Of a stretch of DNA of 64,000 nucleotides, positions 19,700-31,800 are shown piece by piece (the stretch's first letter is position 1; each line of letters starts with the position of its first letter). Location of the stretch: contig OY811989.1 of the NCBI GenBank assembly GCA_963681505.1, positions 5,163,335 through 5,227,334 of the forward strand. Reading direction: 5' to 3'. The notes under the pieces are model-generated. The model was not told the origin of the DNA, ran no database searches, and saw only the letters and a list, made by a program, of their open reading frames with translations. Made by a program: the position numbers and the translations under genes. Origin of the DNA: Eunapius fragilis (Eukaryota > Porifera > Demospongiae > Spongillida > Spongillidae).

Positions 19700-22600
19700 G
19701 TGACATATTTGACTCCTGCAGCAGTCATCCAATCTGACATACTTGACTCCTGCAGGAGTCATGCAAACATATAGTTGACTCCTGCAGGAGTCATACATAT
19801 TGACATACTTGACTCCTGCAGGACTCATACATTCTGACATACTTGACTCCTGCAGGAGTCATGAATGGAGATACTTGACTCTTGCAGGAGTCATACATAT
19901 TGACATATTTGACTACTGCAGGAGTCATACATTGAAATACTTGACTCCTGCAGGAGTCATACATTGAAATTCTTGAGTGACGTGCTTGAGTCCTGCAGGA
20001 GTCATACATTCTGACATACTTGACTCCTGCAGGAGTCATGCATGGAGATTCTTGACTCCTGCAGGAGTCATGCATTGAAATACTTGACTCCTGCGGGAGT
20101 CATACATTGAAATACTTGACTCCTGCAGGAGGCGTTGATACTGACATACTTGACTCCAGCAGGTGTCATGTAAGGAGATCCTTGAATCCTGCAAGAGTCA
20201 TACATATTGACTTTCTTGACTCCTGCAGGAGTCATTCATTGAAATACTTCACTCCTGCAGGAGTCATATATTGAAATACGTGACTCCTGCAGGAGTCATT
20301 CATAGTGACATATTTGACTCCTGCAGGAGCCATACATGGAGATTGCTCACTCCTGCAGGAGTCATCCATTTTGACATATGACTCCTGTAGTGGTCATTGA
20401 TACTGACATACTTGACTCCTTCAGGACTCATACATGGAGATACATGACTCCAGCAGGAGTCATACATATTGAAATACGTGACTCCTGCAGGAGTCATACA
20501 TTGAAATACTTGACTCCCGCAGGAGTCAGACATATTGACATACAGGACTCCTTCAGGAGTCATAATTGAAATAATTGACTCCTGCAGGAGATATACATTG
20601 AAATACTTGAGTGACATAATAGACTCCTGCAGGAGTCATACATACTGACATACTTGACTCCTGCAGGAGTCATGCATGGAGATACTTGACTCCTGCAGGA
20701 GTCATACATTGAGATACTTGACTCATGCAGGAGTCTTGCATACTGACATACTTGACTCCTGCAGGAGTCATGGAAATATATATTTGACTTCTGCAGGAGT
20801 CATACAGACTGACATACTTGACTCCTGCAGGAGTCATGCATGGAGATACATGACTCCTGGAGGAGTCATACATATTGACATAGTTTACTCCTGCAGGAGT
20901 CCTTCATTGAAATATATGACTCCTGCAGGAGTCATGCAAATATATAGTTGACTCCTGCAGGAGTCATACATACTGACATACTTGACTTGTGCAGGAGTCA
21001 TACATTGAAACACTTGACTCCTGCAGGAGTCATGCAAATATAGAGGTGACTCCTGCAGGAGTCATACATATTGACATATTTGACTCCTGCAGGAGTCATA
21101 CATTGATATACTTGACTCCTGCGGGAGTCATATATTGAAATACTTGACTCCTGCAGGAGTCATTGATACTGACATACTAGACTCCTGCAGGTGTCATGTA
21201 TGCAGATCCTTGACTCCTGCAAGAGTCATACATATTGACATTCTTGACTCCTGCAGGAGTCATAATTGAAATACTTGACTCCTGCAGGAGTCATACATTG
21301 AAATTCTTGAGTGACATACCTGACTCCTGCAGGGGTCATACATACTGACATACTTGACTCCCGCAGGCGTCATGCTTGGAGAAACTTGACTCCTGCAGGA
21401 GTCATACATTGAGATACTTGACTCCTGCAGGAGTCTTGCATAGTGACATACTTGACTCCTGCAGGAGTGATGCAAATATATATTTGACTCGTGCAGGAGT
21501 CACACATACTGACATACTTGGCTCCTGCAGGAGTCATGCATGGAGATACATGACTTCTGGAGGAGTCATACATATTGACATACTTTACTCCTGCAGGAGT
21601 CCTCCATTGAAATATGTGACTCCTGCAGGAGTCATGCATACTGACAAACTTGACTCATGTAGGAGTCATACATTGAAATACTTGACTCCTGCAGGAGTCA
21701 TGCAAATATATAGTTGACTCATGCAGGAGTCATACATACTGGCATACTTGAAATACTTCACTCCTGCACGAGTCATATATTGAAATACGTGACTCCTTCA
21801 GGAGTCATTCATAGTGACATATTTGACTCCTGCAGGAGTCATACATGGAGATTGCTCACTCCTGCCGGAGTCATACATATTGACATATGACTCCTGTAGT
21901 AGTCATTGATACTGACAAACTTGACTCCTTCAGGTGTCATACATGGAGATACTTGACTCCTGCAGGAGTCATACATATTGAAATACTTGACTCCTGCAGG
22001 AGTTATACATTGAAATACTTGACTCCTGCAGGAGTCAGACATATTGATATACTTGACTCCTGCAGGAATCATAATTGAAATAATTGACTCCTGCAGGAGT
22101 CATACATTGAAATACTTGAGTGACATACTTGACTCCTGCAGGAGTCATGCATACTGACATAATTGACTCCTGCAGGAGTCATGCTTGGACATACTTGACT
22201 CCTGCAGGAGTCATACATTGAGATACTTGACTCCTGCAGGAGTCTTGCATACTGATATACTTGACTCCTGCAGGAGTCATGCAAATATATGTATGACTCC
22301 TGCAGAAGTCATACATACTAACATACTTGACTTCTGCAGGAGTCATACATATTGAAATACTTGACTCCTGCAGGAGTCATACATTGAGATACTTCACTCC
22401 TGCAGGAGTCTTGCATACTGACATACTTGACTCCTGCAGGAGTCATGCAAATATAAGTATGACTCCTGCAGGAGTCATACATACTGACATACTTGACTCC
22501 TGCAGGAGTCATACATACTGACATACTTGACTCCTGCAGGAGTCATGGTTGGAGATACTTGACTCCTGCAGGAGTCATACATTGAGATACTTGACTCCTG

Positions 22601-25547
22601 CAGGAGTCTTGCATACTGACATACTTGACTCCTGCAGGAGTCATGCAAATATATGTATGACTCCTGCAGGAGTCATACATACTGACATACTTGACTCCTG
22701 CAGTAGTCATACATACTGACATACATGACTCCTGCAGGAGTCATGCATGGAGATAAATGACTCCTGGAGGAGTCAAACATATTGACATACTTTACTCCTG
22801 CATGAGTCGTTCATTGAAATATTTGACTCCTGCAGGAGTCATGCATACTGACAAATTTGACTCTAGAAGGAGTCATACATTGAAACACTTGACTCCTGCA
22901 GGAGTCATTCATTGTAACATATTTGACTCCTGCAGCAGTCATACAAACTGATATACTTGACTCCTGTAGGAGTCATGCAAGTATATAGTTGACTTCTGCA
23001 GGAGTCATACATACTGACATACTTGACTCCTGCAGGAGTCATAAATATTGAAATACTTGACTCCTGCAGGAGTCATACATTGAAGTACTTGACTCCTGCA
23101 GGAGTCAGACATATTGACATACTTGACTCCTGCAGGAGTCATAATTGAAATACTTGACTCCTGCAGGAGTCATACATTAAAATTCTTGAGTGACATATAT
23201 GACTCTTGCAGGAGTCATACATACTGACATACTTGATTCCTGCAGAAGTCATGCTTGGAGATACTTGACTCCTGCAGGAGTCATACATTGAGATACTTGA
23301 CTCCTGCAGGAGTCTTGCATACTGACATACTTGACTCCTGCTGGAGTCATGCAAATATATGTATGACTCCTGCAGAAGTCATACATACTGACATACTTGA
23401 CTCCTGCAGGAGTCATACATTGAAATACTTGACTCCTGCAGGAGTCATACATATTGACTTTCTTGACTCCTGCAGGAGTCATTCATTGAAATACATTACT
23501 CCTGCAGGAGTCATATATTGAAATACGTGACTCCTGCAGGAGTCATTCATAGTGACATATTTGACTCCTGCAGCAGTCATCCAATCTGACATACTTGACT
23601 CCTGCAGGAGTCATGCAAATATATAGCTGACTCCTGCAGGAGTCATACATATTGACATACTTGACTCCTGCAGGACTCATACATTCTGACATACTTGACT
23701 CTGGCAGGAGTCATGAATGGAGATACTTGACTCTTGCAGGAGTCATACATATTGACATATTTGACTACTGCAGGAGTCATACATTGAAATACTTGACTCC
23801 TGCAGGAGTCATACATTGAAATTCTTGAGTGACGTGCTTGAGTCCTGCAGGAGTCATACATACTGACATACTTGACTCCTGCAGGAGTCATGCATGGAGA
23901 TTCTTGACTCCTGCAGGAGTCATACATTGAAATACTTGACTCCTGCGGGAGTCATACATTGAAATACTTGACTCCTGCAGGAGGCATTGATACTGACATA
24001 CTTGACTCCTGCAGGTGTCATGTAAGGAGATCCTTGAATCCTGCAAGAGTCATACATATTGACTTTCTTGACTCCTGCAGGAGTCATTCATTGAAATACT
24101 TCACTCCTGCAGGAGTCATATATTGAAATACGTGACTCCTGCAGGAGTCATTCATAGTGACATATTTGACTCCTGCAGGAGTCATACATGGAGAATGCTC
24201 ACTCCTGCTGGAGTCATACATTTTGACATATGACTCCTATAGTAGTCATTGATACTGACATACTTGACTCCTTCAGGAGTCATACATGGAGATACTTGAC
24301 TCCAGCAGGAGTCATACATATTGAAATACTTGACTCCTGCAGGAGTCATACATTGAAATACTTGACTCCCGCAGGAGTCAGACATATTGACATACAGGAC
24401 TCCTTCAGGAGTCATAATTGAAATAATTGACTCCTGCAGGAGATATACATTGACATACTTGAGTGACATACTTGACTCCTGCAGGAGTCATACATACTGA
24501 CATACTTGACTCCTGCAGGAGTCATGCATGGAGATACTTGACTCCTGCAGGAGTCATACATTGAGATACTTGACTCATGCAGGAGTCTTGCATACTGACA
24601 TACTTGACTCCTGCAGGAGTCATGGAAATATATATTTGACTTCTGCAGGAGTCATACAGACTGACATACTTGACTCCTGCAGGAGTCATGCATGGAGATG
24701 CATGACTCCTGGAGGAGTCATACATATTGACATACTTTACTCCTGCAGGAGTCCTTCATTGAAATATTTGACTCCTGCAGGAGTCATGCAAATATATAGT
24801 TGACTCCTGCAGGAGTCATACATACTGACATACTTGACTTGTGCAGGAGTCATACATTGAAACACTTGACTCCTGCAGGAGTCATGCAAATATAGAGATG
24901 ACTCCTGCAGGAGTCATACATATTGACATATTTGACTCCTGCAGGAGTCATACATTGATATACTTGACTCCTGCGGGAGCCATACATTGAAATACTTGAC
25001 TCCTGCAGGAGTCATTGATACTGACATACTTGACTCCTGCAGGTGTCATGTATGCAGATCCTTGACTCCTGCAAGAGTCATACATATTGACATTCTTGAC
25101 TCCTGCAGGAGTCATAATTGAAATACTTGACTCCTGCAGGAGTCATACATTGAAATTCTTGAGTGACATACTTGACTCCTGCAGGGGTCATACATACTGA
25201 CATACTTGACTCCTGCAGGAGTCATGCTTGGAGAAACTTGACTCCTGCAGGAGTCATACATTGAGATACTTGACTCCTGCAGGAGTCTTGCATAGTGACA
25301 TACTTGACTCCTGCACGAGTGATGCAAATATATATTTGACTCCTGCAGGAGTCACACATTCTGACATACTTGGCTCCTGCAGGAGTCATGCATGGAGATA
25401 CATGACTCCTGGATGAGTCATACATATTGACATACTTTACTCCTGCAGGAGTTCTTCATTGAAATATTTGACTCCTGCAGGAGTCATGCATACTGACAAA
25501 CTTGACTCTTGTAGGAGTCATACATTGAAATACTTGACTCCTGCAGG
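19700..25547 (+). repeat. 3852-bp duplication within family B
   Basis: Sequence from about 19700 to 21695 recurs at about 23552 to 25547 with a constant offset of 3852 (marker frames 19791/23643, 20378/24230, 20670/24522, 21260/25112). A further partial copy follows at 26288 and 26843 (offsets 2645 and 2613 from the second copy, a one-monomer difference). Between the copies, about 22514-23400 matches 7440-8330 instead. Confidence 0.75.
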
Positions 25548-28370
25548 AGTCATTCATAGTGACATATTTGACTCCTGCAGCTGTCATCCAATCTGACATA
25601 CTTGACTCCTGCAGGAGTCATGCAAATATATAGTTGACTCCTGCAGGAGTCATACATATTGACATACTTGACTCCTGCAGGACTCATACATTGAAATACT
25701 TGACTCCCGTAGGAGTCAGACATATTGACATACAGGACTCCTTCAGGAGTCATAATTGAAATGATTGACTCCTGCAGGCGATATACATTGAAATACTTGA
25801 TTGGCATACTTCACTCCTGCAGGAGTCATACATACTGACATACTTGACTCCTGCAGGAGTCATGCATGGAGATACTTGACTCCTGCAGGAGTCCTACATT
25901 GAGATACTTGACTCATGCAGGAGTCTTGCATACTGACATACTTGACTCCTGCAGGAGTCATGGAATTATATATTTGACTCCTGCAGGAGTCATACAGACT
26001 GACATACTTGGCTCCTGCAGGAGTCATGCATGGAGATACATGACTCCTGGAGGAGTCATACATATTGACATACTTTACTCCTGCAGGAGTCCTTCATTGA
26101 AATATTTGACTCCTGCAGGAGTCATGCATACTGACAAACTTGACTCTTGTAGGAGTCATACATTGTAATACTTGACTCCTGCAGGAGTCATTCATAGTGA
26201 CATATTTGACTCCTGCAACTGTCATCCAATCTGACATACTTGACTCCTGCAGGAGTCATGCAAATATATAGTTGACTCCTGCAGGAGTCATACATATTGA
26301 CATACTTCACTCCTGCAGGACTCATTCATTCTGACATACTTGACTCCTACAGGAGTCATGAATGGAGATACTTGACTCTTGCAGGAGTCATTCATATTGA
26401 CATATTTGACTACTGCAGGAGTCATACATTGAAATACTTGACTCCTGCAGGAGTCATACATTGAAATTCTTGAGTGACATACTTGAGTCCTGCAGGAGTC
26501 ATACATACTGACATACTTGACTCCTGCAGGAGTCATGCATGGAGATTCTTGACTCCTGCAGGAGTCATACATTGAAATACTTGACTCCTGCGGGAGTCAT
26601 ACATTGAAATACTTGACTCCTGCAGGAGGCGTTGATACTGACATACTTGACTCCTGCAGGTGTCATGTAAGGAGATCCTTGAATCCTGCAAGAGTCATAC
26701 ATTTTGACTGTCTTGACTCCTGCATGAGTCATTCATTGAAATACTTCACTCCTGCAGGAGTCATATATTGAAATACGTGACTCCTGCAGGAGTCATTCAT
26801 AGTGACATATATGACTCCTGCAGGAGTCATACATTTTGACATGTGACTCCTGTAGTAGTCATTGATACTGACATACTTGACTCCTTCAGGAGTCATACAT
26901 GGAGATACTTGACTCCTGCAGGAGTCATACATATTGAAATACTTGACTCCTGCAGGAGTCATACATTGAAATACTTGACTCCCGTAGGAGTCAGACATAT
27001 TGACATACAGGACTCTTTCAGGAGTCATAATTGAAATAATTGACTCCTGCAGGAGATATACATTGAAATACTTGAGTGACATACTTCACTCCTGCAGGAG
27101 TCATACATACTGACATACTTGACTCCTGCAGGAGTCATGCATGGAGATACTTGACTCCTGCAGGAGTCATACATTGAGATACTTGACTCATGCAGGAGTC
27201 TTGGATACTGACATACTTGACTCCTGCAGGAGTCATGGAAATATATATTTGACTCCTGCAGGAGTCATACAGACTGACATACTTGACTCCTGCAGGAGTC
27301 ATGCATGGAGATACATGACTCCTGGGTGAGTCATACATATTGACATACTTTATTCCTGCAGGAGTCCTTCATTGAAATATTTGACTCCTGCAGGAGTCAT
27401 GCAAATATATAGTTGACTCCTGCAGGAGTCATACATACTGACATACTTGACTTTTGCGGGAGTCATACATTGAAATACTTGACTCCTGCAGGAGTCATGC
27501 AAATATAGAGTTGACTCCTGCAGGAGTCATACATTGATATACTTGACTCCTGCCGGAGTTATTGATACAGACATACTTGACTACTGCAGGTGTCATGTAT
27601 GCAGATCCTTGACTCCTGCAAGAGTCATACATATTGACATTCTTGACTCCTGCAGGAGTCATAATTGAAATACTTGACTCCTGCAGGAGTCATACATTGA
27701 AATTCTTAAGTGACATACTTGACTCCAGCAGGGGTCATACATACTGACATACTTGACTCCGTCAGGAGTCATGCATGGATATACGTGACTCCTCAGGAGT
27801 CATTCATTGAGATACTTGACTCTTGCAGGAGTCTTGCATACTGACATACTTGACTCCTGCAGGAGTCATGCAAATATATATTTGACTCCTGCAGGAGTCA
27901 TACATACTGACATACTTGACTCCTGCAGGAGTCATGCATGGAGATACATGACTCCTGGAGGAGTCATACATATTGACATACTTTGCACCTGCAGGAGTCC
28001 TACATTGAAATATTTGATTCCTGCAGTAGTCATTCATACTGACAAACTTAACTCTTGTTGGAGCCATACATTGAAATACTTGACTCCTGCAGGAGTCATT
28101 CATAGTGACATATTTGACTACTCCAGAAGTCATCCAATCTGACATACTTGACTCCTGTAGGAGTCATGCTATCATATAGTTGACTCCTGCAGTAGTCTTA
28201 CATATTGACATACTTGACTCCTGCAGGACTCATACATTCTGACATATTTGACTCCTGCCGGAGTCATGCATTGAGATACTTGACTCTTGCAGGAGTCATA
28301 CATATTGACATATTTGACTCCTGCATGAGTCATACATTTCAATACTTGACTCCTGCGGGACTCATACATC

Positions 28371-28803
28371 GAATTACCAATTGCTCCCAATCGCTCCCGC
28401 TGGAGCAATTCGGAGAAATTGGTTAGGAACAATTGCTCCCTCGGGAGCAACTCGGAGCAATTCGTAAAGACCAATTGCTCCCAATTGCTCCCGCGGGAGC
28501 AATTCGGAGCAATTTGTTTGGACCAATTGCTCCCAATTGCTCCAGCTTAAGCAATTCGTAGCAATTCGTTTAGACCAATTGCTCCCAATTGGTCCCACGG
28601 GACCAATTCGGAACCATTTGTTTGGACCAATTGCTCCCAATTGCTCCCGCTTTAGCAATTCGTAGCAATTCGTTTAGACCAATTGCTCCCAATTGGTCCC
28701 ACGGGAGCAATTCGGAACAATTGGTCCAAACGAATTGCTCCGAACTGCTCCCACGGGACAAATTGAGAGCAATTGGTCTAAACGAATTGCTCCGAATCGC
28801 GGA
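28371..28803. repeat. Family C ~53-bp satellite with strand switch
   Basis: About eight monomers of 52-53 bp containing GACCAATTGCTCCCAATTGC and GGGAGCAATTCGGAGCAATT (pieces). Monomers with a GGTCCCACGGGA core alternate with ones carrying GCTCCAGCTTAAGC-like cores, suggesting a dimeric unit. Orientation is forward to about 28710 and reversed from there to 28803. The right edge abuts the 185-bp satellite at a shared GGAG. Confidence 0.85.
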
Positions 28804-31800
28804 GCAGCGATATGTATTCATGGAACGAACAAGTAACCTGTGTTTTTACTCTTAAACATGCCTCCTATATATTCAGACTATTGGTTTGGCTGTACGATGC
28901 AAATAGATTAGTGGTTCCCTCCCATACATTTCTATGGGAGAAAATTGGCTATGTTCCAACCACGGTGTTATTTAAACAAACTAGTACAGTTGCGATATGT
29001 ATTCATGGAACGAACGAGTAACCTGTTTTCTTTCTCTAAATAATGCCTCCTATAAATTCAGCTCATTGGTTTGGCTGTACGATGCTAATAGATTAGTGGT
29101 TCCCTCCCATACATTTCTATGGGAGAAAATTGGCTATGTTCCAACCAAGGTGTTCATTTAACAAACTAGTGGAATTGCGATATGTATTCATGGAACGAAC
29201 GAGTATCCTGTTTTCTTTCTCTAATAAATGCCTCCTATTTTATCAGCATATTGGTTTGGCTGTACGATGCAAATAGATTAGTGGTTCCCTCCCATACATT
29301 TCTATGGGAGAAAATTGGCTATCTTCCCACCAAGGTGTTAATTTAACAAACTAGTGGAGTTGCGATCCTACTTCATGGAACGAACGAGAAACCTGTTTTC
29401 TTTTACAAAATTATGCCTCCTCTATAATCAGCTCATTGGTTAGGCTGTACCATTCAAATAGATTAGTGGTTCCCTCCCATACATTTCTATGGGAGAAAAT
29501 TGGCTATGTTCCAACCAAGGTGTTAATATAACAAACTAGTGGAGTTGCGATATGTATTCATGGAACGAACGAGTAACCTGTTTTCTTTCTCAAAATAATG
29601 CCTCCTATTTATTCAGCATATTGGTTTGGCGGTACAATGCAAATAGATTAGTGGTTCCCTCCCATACATTTCTATGGGAGAAAATTGGCTACGTTCCAAC
29701 GACGGTGTTAATTTAACAAACTAGTGGAGTTGCAATATGTATTCATGGAACGAACGAGTAACCTGTTTTCTTTCTCTAAATAATGCCTCCTATTTATTCA
29801 GCATATTGGTTTGGCGGTACAATCCAAATAGATTAGTGGTTCCCTCCCATACATTTCTATGGGAGAAAATTGGCTATGTTCCAACCAAGGTGTTAATTCA
29901 ACAAACTAGTGGAGTTGCGATATGTATTCACGGAACGAACGAGTAACCTGTTTTCTTTCTCTAAATAATGCCTCCTATATATTCAGCTCATTGGTATGGC
30001 TGTACGATGCTAATAGATTAGTGGTTCCCTCCCATACATTTCTATGGGAGAAAATTGGCTATGTTCCAACCAAGGTGTTCATTTAACAAACTAGTGCAAT
30101 TGCGATATGTATTCATGGAACGAACGAGTAACCTGTTTTCTTTGTCTAAATAATGCCTCCTATTTATTCAGCATATTGGTTTGGCTGTACAATGCAAATA
30201 GATTAGTGGTTCTCTCCCATACATTTCTATGGGAGAAAATTGGCTATGTTCCAACCGCGGTGTTAATTTAACAAACTAGTGGATTTGCGATATGTATTCA
30301 TGGAACGAACGACTAACCTGTTTTCTTTCACTAACAATTGCCTCCGATTTATTCAGCATATTGGTTTGGCTGTACGATGCAAATAGATCAGTGGTTCCCT
30401 CCCATACATTTCTATGGGAGAAAATTGGCTATGTTGCAACCAAGGTGTTAATTGAACAAACTAGTGGAGTTGCAATATGTATTCATGGAACGAACGAGTA
30501 ACGTGTTTTCTTTCTCTAAATAATGCCTCCTATACATTCAGCACATTGGTTTGGCTGTACGATGCAAAAAGATTAGTGGTTCCCTCCCATACATTTCTAT
30601 GGGAGAAAATTGGCTATGTTCCAATAACGGTGTTAATTTATCAAACTAGTGGAGTTGCGATATGTATTCATGGAACAAACGAGTGACCTGTTTTCTTTCT
30701 CTAAATAATGCCTCCTATTTATTCAGCTCATTGGTTTGGCTGTACGATGCAAATAGATTAGTGGTTCCCTCCCATACATTTCTATGGCAGAAAAAAGGCT
30801 ATCTTCCCACCAAGGTGTTAATTTAACAAACGAGTGGAGTTGCGATCCTACTTCATGGAACGAACGAGTAACCTGTTTTCTTTTACAAAATAATGCCTCC
30901 TCTATAATCAGCTCATTCGTTTGGCTGTACCAATCAAATAGATTAGTGGTTCCCTCCCATACATTTCAGTGGGAGAAAATTGGCTATGTTCCCACCAAGG
31001 TGTTAATATAACAAACTAGTGGAGTTGCGATCCAACTTCATGGAACGAACGAGTAACCTGTTTTCTTTTACAAAATAATGCCTCCTATATATTCAGCTCA
31101 TTGGTATGGCTGTACGATGCAAATAGATTAGTGGTTCCCTCCCATACATTTCTGTGGGAGAAAATTGGCTATGTTCCAACCACGGTGTTAATTTAACAAA
31201 CTAGTGGAGTTGCGATCCTACTTCATGGAACGAACGAGTAACCTGTTTTCTTTTTCAAAATAATGCCTCCACTATAATCAGCTGATTGGTTTAGCTGTAC
31301 CATTCAAATAGATTAGTGGTTCTCTCCCATACATTTCTATGGGAGAAAATTGGCTATGTTCCAACCACGGTGTTAATTTAACAAACTAGTGGAGTTGCGA
31401 TATGTATTCATGGAACGAACGAGTAACCTGTTTTCTTTCTCTAAATCATGCCGCCTATATATTCAGCTCATAGGTTTGGCTGTACGATGCAAATAGATTA
31501 GTGGTTCCCTCCCATGCATTTGTATGGGAGAAAATTGGCAATCTTCCCACCAAGGTGTTAATTTAACAAACTAGTGGAGTTGCGATCCTACTTCATGGAA
31601 CGAACGAGTAACCTGTTTTCTTTTACAAAATAATGCCTCCACTATAATCAGCTGATTGGTTTAGCTGTACCATTCAAATAGATTAGTGGTTCCCTCCCAT
31701 ACATTTCTATGGGAGAAAATTGGCTATGTTCCAACCAAGGTGTTAATTTAACAAACTAGTGGAATTGCGATATGTATTCATGGAACGAACGAGTAACCTG

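Larger units (their letters stand above)
14861..28370 (+). repeat. Family B palindromic satellite, block 4
   Basis: About 13.5 kb, roughly 400 monomers of 32-34 bp with the TGACTCCTGCAGGAGTCA core. The first kilobase continues the 3276-bp unit (offset 7788 from 7073 onward). It is followed by 1285-bp higher-order repeats (about 14.9-18.8 kb), a mixed zone, and 3852-bp and about 2.6-kb duplications from 19.7 kb on. Divergence rises toward the right edge. No gene is seen. Confidence 0.95.

Noticed and set aside
450-28370. Dozens of 60-140-codon open frames (TPAGV/DSCRS repeats) on both strands
   Set aside because: They are the palindromic satellite read in frames without stops; both strands give the same peptides and monomer lengths of 32-34 bp do not hold a reading frame.
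450-28370. CRISPR array
   Set aside because: Repeats with short linkers look similar at first sight, but the linkers are themselves repeated variants of 13-16 bp, the repeat is a full palindrome, the setting is eukaryotic, and no cas gene is present.
450-28370. AP-1/GCN4-type binding sites in the satellite
   Set aside because: TGACTC and GAGTCA words are present, but the full TGA(C/G)TCA site is not the repeated unit; a factor cannot be named.
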